A stretch of 64,000 nt of DNA from Cymbomonas tetramitiformis. Its lineage: Eukaryota > Chlorophyta > Pyramimonadophyceae > Pyramimonadales > Pyramimonadaceae. The position numbers and the translations under genes are program-made. Positions within the stretch are counted from its first letter, which is position 1, and every line of letters begins with the position of its first letter. This document shows, piece by piece, positions 35,363 through 44,500 of this stretch. The notes below the pieces were generated by a model that worked only from the letters and a program-made list of their open reading frames with translations, was not told the origin of the DNA and made no database searches. Location: NCBI GenBank assembly GCA_001247695.2, contig LGRX02015756.1, forward strand, positions 43,236 through 107,235. The letters are read 5' to 3'.

Positions 35363-35895
35363 GCTGTGAGGATACAACTTGTGATGACTAGCTGGGCGTT
35401 ACTTACTGCAAGTTTGCTAATCCCACGGCTTTGAGAAAAGTGGCAGCATCGTTGCAGTGTTCCTCCTTCAGAAGCTGTGTTGCAATGATGCCAAGAAGCC
35501 CGCTCACATGCCCCGGTCAATTCCATTCACAATTATCGCTCGCGAAAATTTCGGTTATTCCCAACCAAGAAATCGAGCAGGCGCGACTTATGTCGCCCGG
35601 GAGAGGGCCCGATCACAAATACGACACACCACGGGTGGCGTCCCGATCGGGGTGTCACGGGGTGACACCGTCCGCAGTTGAGTATCAATTGCGGACGCCC
35701 AAAGGAGTCAGTTTCCACACTTCCGAACCCCAAAAGACTTTGTCTTTTTGCTCTGAAGTTCATAAAAAATTCTAGTTGCGAGTTCGTGTGGAATTGGTTT
35801 CCGTTTTGGATTTTTAATTTTATGCCTGCTGAAGGTGTTCAGCGAGGCAGTGGGATTTCTGAGCCGATACAGATTTCTGAGCCGATACAACACAG

Positions 35896-36132
35896 ATGGA
35901 CGTTTCGGCGGTGCGGGCGGAGTTCTTCTTGAACGCAGCTCTGGTGGATCGCCGTTGTTGGACGCACCCGGCTTTTGTTCCGTGCTCTTGCTGCACTACG
36001 TCCAACTTTGGCTGCCCAGGGAGCCGTCAGCATATTTCGTGGCTCCGCGCGTTTATCCGGGGCATTACTTGGGTTGTTCTTGCGCCCGACTGCCGAATTT
36101 CACGAAGAGGTTTTACTGATTCATGCCGGTGA
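35896..36132 (+). CDS. Short frame upstream of gag in the DIRS-like element
   Basis: Begins MDVSAVRAEFFLNAALVDRR and continues with a CSCC-type cluster. The first 35 codons match the copies at 45.2 kb. After that the copies differ by one base and use different frames, so only the N-terminal part can be called conserved. Its stop overlaps the ATG of the next small frame. Function unknown; it might be a decayed larger protein. Confidence 0.4.
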   Translation: MDVSAVRAEFFLNAALVDRRCWTHPAFVPCSCCTTSNFGCPGSRQHISWLRAFIRGITWVVLAPDCRISRRGFTDSCR

Positions 36133-37215
36133 GGCCGCCGGGGGATCGTAATGCTTATCCAACTTTTCCAGTTGCCACGTTCCGCAATCGCTGTCTGACC
36201 TCGAGAATGGTCATGGCAACGGCTCTTGATTTTCGGTCAATGGAGAGATTTGCCAAAGGGAGGCATTTGCTGAACCTGTCAGTGTGCCTGGCTTTATTGC
36301 TATAAAAGTTAGAGGCAGCCGGGCAAGGCATGTGATGGCGCGTGAAGTGACAGGTGCCCTTACACTTACGGGGAGCATTTTGTGTGAAAAGCATTTTAAG
36401 GCTAAGCAGAACAAGCATGTTAGGCATTAGGAACTTTTTATCAGGGGTGCTCAAGAAGGATGCTCCAGATGCCTTATGGCTCATATAGATAATAAAATGG
36501 CCATAAAGGTGTGGGGAGGCATCTGACACAAGGCACAGTCCAGTGATCAGGAGTAGGGTCAGGCTAAGCTCAAAAGGTGCTATCCTAATATCCCACATCC
36601 GTAGGGTGAGACTGGATCTCCTCCTCGGCAGGAAGCTCGGGTTGGTCGTGGCCAGCGGTGGCGGAGGTCATATGCACGTCCTCCTCGTCCCAAGCTGACG
36701 GTATCACTCTCACGGCCCCCACGTGGTCGGCTATAGGTGCTCCCTGCTCCATGCTCCGCGGGGGGGGAGCCTCACTGTCTCCACCAGATCTCAGTCCGTC
36801 CTCCGTCGGTCCAGGCTCAAATAGTCTCGCCCCTGATGTCTCACCGCTGCCCCCCTGCCCCTCTGGTATGTTGTATCGCGGTCTGGTGGCTGCCGGGGGG
36901 GGAGTGGTGTCCGCCATCTGCTCCGCTCGCTGTCTGATCCTGGTCCCGCCTGCTGTAAGCGGAATCCTCCTCCATCCCTGGTCTGATGGTGCCTGATGGG
37001 GAGCCTGCTGTGTCCCCATGCCCATGATGGTGTATACGGACGCCGGGTACTTGCCAAGTGGAGGATTTTGATTCCTGAGTGTGAGCGCAACAGCAGTGGT
37101 CGTAATTGCATCGATCTTTGCGGTCGCTGCAGGAGGTTGCATCAAAACGATTTCTTCACTGCTGTCCGGTGGCCAATTGGACGGAGGATTGCTCTTTTAT
37201 TCCGAGTTTGAGAGC
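36123..37215 (+). pseudogene. Cys-pair small frame, disrupted by an insertion
   Basis: Intact relatives (44735-44998 minus, 45440-45703 plus) are 87 codons: a start MPITPQSDRTAFPTFPVATL, a C-x2-C pair (RCTEC), KWRILIP, and a second C-x2-C pair (DLCGRC), like a zinc ribbon. Here the first 23 codons (to FRNRC) are at 36123-36194 and the rest (VYGRRVLAKWRILIPEC, IDLCGRC, FFTAVRWPIGRR) resumes at 37030. About 835 bases of unrelated DNA lie between, and about 12 bases, including half of the first Cys pair, are lost at the junction. Confidence 0.7.
36195..37029. mobile_element. 835-bp insertion of unknown type inside the retroelement
   Basis: Defined by comparison with uninterrupted relatives at 44.7 and 45.5 kb. 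Its minus strand has an open segment at about 36597-37010, rich in Pro, Gly and Glu (DTTPPPAATRPRYNIPEGQG, WDEEDVHMTSATAGHDQPEL), ending in TAG. The rest (36200-36590) has no clear coding. I see no obvious terminal inverted repeat and no target duplication. It could be a non-autonomous transposon, a captured exon, or a repair filler. Confidence 0.55.
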
Positions 37216-37228
37216 TAGAGATTGCGAC

Positions 37229-38245
37229 ATGTCTACGCCAGCTGATCACTTGATTCTCTGGACTTCGTCAGTAGCGAAAGGGAAGCTTCAGGCGCTGCTG
37301 AAGCTGACAAGCGTTTCCTCGAGGATGCGGTCTTCTTCTTGGGAGAAGCAGAGGGGGCAGATTTTAGCTTGGACGCAGGCGGGTCTGGCTGATCTTCAGT
37401 TGTTGCCAGAGGTGGTGAGACCGCACACGGACGCGTTGCTGACAACGGGGCTGTTTCCGGTGGATGCTTCCGGGGCCATTGCTGTTGGCCTGTGGCCGAT
37501 GGAGCCGGGCGTTTGGGCGGAGCGCAAGGATGCTGAGCTCAACAAGTTTCGTGAGGTTGCGGCATGGGTTAAGGCTTTGCTTGCTTTGGTGGCACCGTCG
37601 CCTGCGGGTGGGGCTGCAGGTTCGGTTGGCGGGAGTACCGCTTCGCCAGCAGCTCTCGCAGGTGTCGCTGCTGCGGGCGCGGGTGCAGCTGCGGCTTCAG
37701 GTCCGATCGGTGCGCGTGGCTCCGGTGGCGGCGTCTCTGCGGGGACGGCCGGAGCCACGGGGATTCCGGGCGTCGGGACTGCCGCGGCGGTGACTCCTGC
37801 CGCTGTGGCCGCGATGTCTGCGGATGAGATTGCAGTTGCGATTGCTACTGCTCTTGGTCACAGACTTGACGACTTTAGCGCGCGATTGTCTGCAATGGAG
37901 GCACAGGGCTCGGCGCCGGCGGGGGCCACTTTGACCAGTGGTGGGTCCGCGCTGGTGGAGGCAGAGCTTTTTGCGCGGGCGTTGCGGGATTCGGTGGCTA
38001 CGGCGGAGAAGTGGGACATGGCCAGGTGTTCGCAAGTGTGCGCACGCCTGATTCATGAGGTATCGAGGTTTCGTCCTCAGCTGACTTTGCTGAAGGACAT
38101 CCACTCTTTTGGCAAACTGCCGATGAAGGCGCTCGAGGCCAACGCGTTCGCGCACATGCAGTACGTGTTGTCGGAGCTAGCGGAGGAGGAGTGCGAGTTG
38201 GACGAGTTGCCGGCGGGCAGGGAGGCTACGCTAGAGCATTGGTGA
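37229..38245 (+). CDS. DIRS-like gag, N-terminal part
   Basis: ATG at 37229 (MSTPADHLILWTSSVAKGKL) is chosen because the relative at 45718 starts at the same place. 338 codons: helical domain with SWEKQRGQILAWTQAGLADL, then an Ala/Gly/Pro-rich linker at about residues 130-230, then a second helical region with RFRPQLTLLKDIHSFGKLPM. It ends LEHW-stop. The next frame, with the zinc module, follows after 48 bases, so the full gag is probably one protein broken by a frameshift or stop. Confidence 0.7.
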   Translation: MSTPADHLILWTSSVAKGKLQALLKLTSVSSRMRSSSWEKQRGQILAWTQAGLADLQLLPEVVRPHTDALLTTGLFPVDASGAIAVGLWPMEPGVWAERKDAELNKFREVAAWVKALLALVAPSPAGGAAGSVGGSTASPAALAGVAAAGAGAAAASGPIGARGSGGGVSAGTAGATGIPGVGTAAAVTPAAVAAMSADEIAVAIATALGHRLDDFSARLSAMEAQGSAPAGATLTSGGSALVEAELFARALRDSVATAEKWDMARCSQVCARLIHEVSRFRPQLTLLKDIHSFGKLPMKALEANAFAHMQYVLSELAEEECELDELPAGREATLEHW

Positions 38246-38293
38246 GCATTTGTTCATGCCTTGCAGGCGCGGGTGGTAGAATTCTAGCGATTC

Positions 38294-39253
38294 GTGAAGT
38301 CCAAAGTGCCGACGTTCCCCCTCACCGACGTGCTGAAGTCCTCGTTCTTCAGGAAGCGGAAGCGCGTGCATTTCGATGAGGACGAGGAGGAGGCTCGAGC
38401 TGCGGGAGGGGGGCGCGGTTTGCTCCCGCCTCTGGACGCGGCTCGTCGGGAACATTTGGCGACGTTGGGTAGCGACTTCAAGACCGTGAATGACGAGCAG
38501 CTGGCGCGAGCGCTCCATGGAGACCTTGCTTCAGAGGACATCGTTCGGCCTCCAGGTGCGGGTGCCCTCCCGATTGCGATGCCGAGCAAGGGGCCCCTGG
38601 CGGGGGTCAACTTACTAGTTGCGCCAGTGCAGAGATTGCAGCAGGTGGATGAGGGGGGCATTAAATGGAAGGATGGCGATCTCACTGTGGTGCCGAAGAC
38701 CAAGAAGTGCAAGAACATGGATGAGTGGGAGCGCGGTTTCTTCAGAATCATGTGTGAGGCGCCGGCGGAGGCGAGGGACGACCTAGTGGATTTCTTGGCG
38801 AGGGCGAAGACCATCGCCACGGACTTCACCTTTTACCATTTCAGCGAGTTCTACGAGCTCTTGGTGAGGCAGGTGCAGCGGACCAGCGTGGGGATCTCGT
38901 TTGATGGTTACGACCGCGTGTGGAGAGTTTACAAGCAGCAGCACAGCCTGCAGCCGGGGAGACCTAAGAGGCGAGGCGACTACAAGACGAGGCGCGAGAA
39001 TGACGAGCAGCCGCAAGAGCCCGCGAGTATGGCGGACACGGGCAAGGGCGCCAAGAGCAAGGGTGGCGGCAAAGGTGGTGGTGCCCGGGGCCGCGGTCGT
39101 GGTGCCGGTGGCCGCCGCCGCGGTGGCGTGTCCGACGCTTGTTACGGGCACAACGAGGGCAATTGCAGACATCAGCCTAACTGCCATTTCCGACATGTGT
39201 GTAGGGTGTGCGGATCTGACGGGCATGTGAGGGATGACCCGAGCTGTTCTTGA
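38294..39253 (+). CDS. DIRS-like gag, C-terminal part with zinc module
   Basis: 319 codons. Acidic patch (FDEDEEEARAAG), a helical domain around FSEFYELLVRQVQRTSVGIS, a Gly/Arg-rich RNA-binding-like stretch (KGGGARGRGRGAGGRRRGG), then C-x7-C-x5-C-x3-H-x-C-x2-C-x4-H-x6-C (ACYGHNEGNCRHQPNCHFRH and following). The same spacing class occurs at the end of the gag near 20.3 kb, in an otherwise unlike protein. The first codon is not certain; there is no good ATG and the frame probably continues the upstream gag. Confidence 0.75.
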   Translation: MKSKVPTFPLTDVLKSSFFRKRKRVHFDEDEEEARAAGGGRGLLPPLDAARREHLATLGSDFKTVNDEQLARALHGDLASEDIVRPPGAGALPIAMPSKGPLAGVNLLVAPVQRLQQVDEGGIKWKDGDLTVVPKTKKCKNMDEWERGFFRIMCEAPAEARDDLVDFLARAKTIATDFTFYHFSEFYELLVRQVQRTSVGISFDGYDRVWRVYKQQHSLQPGRPKRRGDYKTRRENDEQPQEPASMADTGKGAKSKGGGKGGGARGRGRGAGGRRRGGVSDACYGHNEGNCRHQPNCHFRHVCRVCGSDGHVRDDPSCS

Positions 39254-39373
39254 GGAGGAGGGCATATCCCGGCGGTTGCTGTGCCGCCGGGGGAGCCGGA
39301 AAGCGGGTGGCCCCGGCGGGGGCGGAGGAAGTCGGTCTCCAGAGTAGCAGGTCGTGTAGGGAACGGATTCCCT

Positions 39374-39870
39374 TCAAAATGTGGGACGTACGGGAGTTTT
39401 TTCAATTCCTCTATGAGCGGTACCACCAGCTTGAGAGGCAGCTTTCGCGGCCGCCTCCTCCGCGACTTCAACTCTCGCTGCGAGAGTCTCCATCTGCTCC
39501 ATCATGAGCTTCATCATGGCGCCCTGTTGCTCCAACAAGGATTCCATCCCGGTCTTCGGCGCCGGTTGTTCTGTCGCGCCAGAGTTGTGCTCCGACGCGA
39601 CTTGCTCACTTTCTCGATCGGACATTGTCGTAAGTCGTCAAGAGTTTAGACTTCCACAGTAACGTTTAAATGTGGGATAAAATTTAGCAGTGTGCCGCAC
39701 TAAGAATTACCCGCGAGGAAAATTTCTTGTGAAGTTCTTTTGCGAAGGCAAAAGAACAGAGCTGCGGATTCCCACGGGCGGAACTCCTAAATACCGTTAA
39801 GTGTAAAGCCTTCAGATCTAATCACGGGTGCTTTTGATCTGACGGCTCAGGAAACTCTGATCGATCTACC
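39374..39870 (-). mobile_element. 5' part of another retroelement: leader and gag N-terminus
   Basis: On the minus strand a leader (39870 to 39626) precedes ATG 39625 and a gag-like start: MSDRESEQVASEHNSGATEQ, then a coiled-coil-like MMKLMMEQMETLAARVEVAE. It runs into the DIRS-like element and is truncated there at about 39374. The leader has a perfect 10-bp hairpin (39734-39757, stem GTTCTTTTGC, loop GAAG) and matches a second copy at 54.1 kb. The short acidic/Gln-rich N-terminus is like Ty3-type gag, but no protease or polymerase is present to confirm this. Confidence 0.6.
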
Positions 39871-39904
39871 GGCACAGAAACCTCTAAAATTCCGCAGGCT
39901 CCAA

Positions 39905-40425
39905 TTCAACCATAATGAAGGGTAATGGGGGATGGTTTGGGTGCTGCAGTATGGTTTGGGGGTAACGGGGATTATCCCCCAAAATATCCTCAATTACCCC
40001 CAACCCATTCCGCATTACTCCCATTACCCCCAAACCATCCCCCATTACCCCCAAACCACACCGCAACACCCCAAAACCATCCCGCATAACCCCCATTACT
40101 CCCTAAACCATACCCGCAACACCCCGAAGCCTCCATTACCCCCCAAACCATCCCCCATTACCCCCAAACCATACAGCAACACCCCCCAAACCATACCGCA
40201 TACCCTCCATTACCCCCAAACCACACAGCGACACCCCCAAACCATACCGCGCTACCCTCCATTACCCCTAAACCATCCCCCATTACCCCCCAAACCATAC
40301 TGCAACACCCCAAACATCCCCCATTACCCTCCATTACCCTCCAAACTATCTCCCATTACCCCCAAACCATACCGCAACACCCCCAAACCATTCCCCATTA
40401 CCCTCCATTGCATACCCCCTTGTGC
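39905..40425. repeat. Degenerate ~20-bp repeat (CAAACCATCCCCCATTACCC)n
   Basis: C/A-rich, irregular, with CCGCAACACCC variants. Open in one plus frame by composition only. Confidence 0.92.
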
Positions 40426-41539
40426 TGACGCAGAGGCGCGCTTATACCATAAGTATGTGCACGCATATGCGCGCATATGCGCGCGCTTGTACCGTAACAC
40501 ATATATTAAGTAAAATTCATAGCAGAGTAAGTCTTGGAGGAAAACATAATTTTGCATGTTCCATGTCAAGTGGCCGTCGCGGAGGAGATGCAGTGTGATT
40601 CTCGGTTACACTAGAGACAAATAATGGCAGTGGAGAGAACACGAGACAGAAATCCCCTTAGAGGTAAAGCAGATCAGAACACAGGACTGAAGGTACGGAA
40701 GGAGGAGTGAAAGTGGAGTGCGGTGTGACAGTACAGTTTTCCCCTAGAGGCAGTTGAGGAGAAGTGAGAGCGCAATCATTGACTGGAGACAGTAGAAGAG
40801 GAAAGCGGCGGAGTGCGTGACTAGGGGCGGCTGTGAAGCAGTGAGTACCTCGAGACTGCAGTGGTCCAGCACTAAGACATGGAACCGGAAAGTTGACGAT
40901 GGCCAGGATGGCTGGCCGCCAACGTTCACAATCACCTCCTGGAACCAAACAACGGTCCAGGGCAGGGCATAAGCGTGTATCAACTAGCCACAGTGATGCG
41001 TAGATTGTAACATAACATTTCCATAAAGGGTATCTGATAAGATCAATCTGAGACCAAGTGACAGCATGAATAATGAGACGACAGATCAAGTCCAAGGAAG
41101 TGCAGCCGTGAAATCTTGAAGACTGCTACAGCTCTACCTCCTCTGAAACCCTGCGAAGCGCCGCAGCCTCTTTTGTCCAATGGAAGTGAACAGCAGAATA
41201 TGAGAAAGGGAAGCACCAAAGGCGGGAGTGGGAAGAAGGGCAACATCGAGTCACCGCTGAACAGTAAAAGGCGAGGAAAGTATCTCCGGATGGCACCGAA
41301 GAGATGAGTGGGGGAAGAACATCACGGGGAAGGCAAGGTATCAGGGGAGGCATAAGGGTGGCAGGGAGATGGCAGTGATCGGCAAAGGTAGAATGGGCAA
41401 CACTGGGGCGGGGATTGAAAAGCGGAGTGGGAATATCATAATGCTGGGACGGCACCAAATCGCTTAGTAGGATAAGAGATTGACTGGGACGGGAAAGAGG
41501 CAGGGTAACGGGAGAAGGGAAGCGGTGATGGGACGCTAC
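40426..41539. other. Likely 3' flank or intron of the minus-strand coiled-coil gene
   Basis: Open minus-strand pieces at 40658-41095 and 41050-41290 have no family signature. Nothing else seen. Confidence 0.4.
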
Positions 41540-44500
41540 CGGTTCTCCTCCGGAAGTTGCATGAGGCATGCTGAGCCTAATGTTTATGGGCACCATATCT
41601 GGCTTCTTGGGCTTTGTGTCATTTCGCAAGCCTTGCATTCTCTTTACCAGCGCCTCGTCCTGTTCACTCAACATTCACAAATAATAAGCCTATTCTAGAT
41701 GCCCCCCCAAAATCAATTTGTAGGCAATTGTCCCTAAAAGAAATGGTTGCTAATTGTGCCGTCGAAGGTCAGTCTACCCAGTCCAGGCTCAACACCTCCC
41801 ATGTTGGACCCAGCGAGCCCAACCGAAGGCCTGCGCCTCCCATGTTGGACCCAGCAAGCCCAGCCCAAGGCCTGCGCCTCCCATGTTGGACCCAATGAGC
41901 CCAGCCGAAGGCCTGCGCCTCCCATGTTGGACCCAATGAGCCCAGCCGAAGGCCTGCGCCTCCCATGTTGGACCTAACGAACCCAAGGATAACTGCCGTT
42001 CCTATGCGCATTGCCGCTGACCCTGGGCGCACATTTTTTCACTAAGCATTGACTAAATTCATGCTGGACCCTTGGGTTTGTTTCCCTTGCATCCTGCTGA
42101 CTGATCTGTCAACCACACAGCACATGATCTGCGAAGCTAGAGGGGAGCATGCCGGGTAGAAGCCTGCAGGGGCCGGAGGGGAGGAAAGAAAGCTGAGACC
42201 CACCTCACTTGCCACTGCGTCACAATAGGATAGCACCTGGTATCCTCCACAATCCCTGGCAGCTTAGTCTAGAAAGACCCATGGGCCGGCAAATGAAAGC
42301 AAGCCTGCCTTGCCTGTGTCCTGCCCGAAACCCCGCCTTATCGAAGCACATGACTAGTGTTTACATCGACAAGCAGGCGGATTCCAATCAAATTGCAACA
42401 ACGTGAGACAGTCGGGAGGATGAAAGCTACACCTGCTTGCAGAGATCATCTATTTTTTAATAGCAATCGTCAATCGTCACCTTAAAATTCACAGAGGGGA
42501 TAGCGTGCACTAGTGTCCGTCTCATACCTGGCACATGAGCAAATTCTCCGCGTTTGTTGACGCTGCCTGGTCGCTTTACCCCCAACTTTTAGAATTCAGC
42601 AAGGTAGTATCGCAAACAAAACTAAAATAAACTTAATATCATAAACCTAATATCTGTTCACACAGCAAAACGCCGCAAAAGTAAGTGCCGAATGATCACT
42701 CAATGGTAGGTGAAAAGGCGCTTCTGTCAGCTTGACGGGGGCAGCGGTGCTACCGGGTGTGCTCGGCCAGGGACCGCCGGCACACTCTCATGGTGTGCTA
42801 CGGTGGCTGGCACTTGGTGCAGCAGCTGTTGGCTCAGGTGGCGGAGTTGGCTCGGAGGCTTGGCATGGGCACGGGCTTCAGCGCGGAGGCTGTGGACCGG
42901 CCCCCCCCGCACTCGGGGGGCTCTGACTCCGCAGCAATATGAGACAGTGCGGAGCTGGGGGGGGGCTACTTAATGGTTGAGCTGCAGCTTCTCCCTCGAC
43001 AACAACGATTATGGTATTTGTGGGGTGGTACTGCCGGGCGGCAGGCTGAGTAGGGCACAGTGCTGACTCAGCCTGTTGCCCGGCAGCCTTGGGTTGTGGC
43101 ATTCCCACACCGGACAGAGTATAAAGCATGCACATGCATGGCAGTAGTGTGCTCCTTGAGGGCAGTGCTGTTTCATCCCTGTTTGCTGTTGACACGAAAG
43201 GTCTGCAGGTATCCACCGCCCGCCTACGCATCTCCTCCTTGCGTGCGTGTATCTAGCGCCAGCCCACACACGCCCTCCTTGCGTGCAGGTATCCAGCGCC
43301 CGCCCACGCATCTCCTCCCTGCGTGCGTGTATCTAGCACCCGCCCCACACATGCCCTCCTTGGCGTGCAGGTATCCAGCGCCCGCCCACGCATCTCCTCC
43401 TTGCGTGCAGGTATCCAGCACCCGCCCACACATGCCCTCCTTGCGTGCAGGTATCCAGCGCCCGCCCACGCATCTCCTCCTTGCGTGCGTGCATCTAGCA
43501 CCCGCCCACACATGCCCTCCTTGCGTGCGTGCGTATCTAGCACCCGCCCACACATGCCCTCCTTGCGTGCAGGTATCCAGCGCCGGCCCACGCATCTCCT
43601 CCTTGCGTGCAGGTATCTAGCACCCGCCCACACACGCCCTCCTCGCATGCACGCCACGAATCTTAGGGATGAGCCTCTCTGTGCTGTAGGACCGACAAGC
43701 CTGTGCAGGCCATGGCTAGGGAGAGTAGGGTGTGGGGCTCACAGCTGCGGCATTGCACATCTCAGTTGCGAATTGGAAATAGACTTTAGCGTCTGCGCTG
43801 TTTTCTTGTAGAATGTGCACCTCGTCCTGTTCAATTCCAGCAACGTGTGGGGAGCAAAGAGTCAGGTGGGGCAGAGAAGAGTCTGGCGCGTTGGAATTAT
43901 TCGCGATGGCCGAAGCGGTCCAAGCCCTGAACGCATGCCCTTTCATCGAAGCCTATACAACCTTGAAAGTGTGCATAACGACTGGAGCCAGGAACAGTGC
44001 AAGCAGTGCTCTGTAGAAGGCTGCTCCCGGAATGACAAATTGAACACCAACAACAAACATGAGATGCTGCCCTGCTCCACACATGCTCCACACATGGAGA
44101 GCAGGGCAGAGTCTGGGCAGGAACACACACCATTAGCCCTGCCTCGATCTCCAACTGCTTGGCCATATCCCTGAAGCCCTCAATGACCCAGGCCCCCGGC
44201 GCCACCAGCGTCACCCTGAATGGCAAGAGGCGTGCTCAGCAAGGCGAGTCCACGGTCATCCCAGTGCAAAAAAACCGCATCTGATGGCTGGTGATCAATG
44301 CACGAATGTCCAGGTTCACAATACTGTAAAGCAAAGTTCCCGTCCCCGGCACTGGTGCCGTCAGCTGAAGCAGAGCCTGCGCCCATGTCGCAACTTGAGC
44401 AAATTTGTTGAACTCCGCGCTCTTCCGGGAAGCCCAAGGACCCGGCAGCGCTGGCCACAGTCCAGCTGAAAGAGCACCTGAAGCATCCTCCGAAAACAAA

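Larger units (their letters stand above)
35520..39365 (+). mobile_element. Second DIRS-like element: leader, small frames and two-part gag
   Basis: Starts in a leader of uncertain 5' limit and contains in order a short frame (35896-36118), an interrupted Cys-pair frame (36123-36194 and 37030-37215), and gag in two frames (37229-38245, 38294-39253). It breaks off at about 39365, where sequence from a different element on the opposite strand begins. Reverse transcriptase and recombinase are missing. The fragments at 44.3-46.1 kb are relatives of its first 1.3 kb (without the insertion). No terminal repeats identified. Confidence 0.65.

Noticed and set aside
34735..35434. Hydrophobic repeat protein (TVIWVAPYVM) resembling a membrane protein
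   Set aside because: It is the 30-bp satellite; the hydrophobicity follows from the unit and the other frames are equally open.
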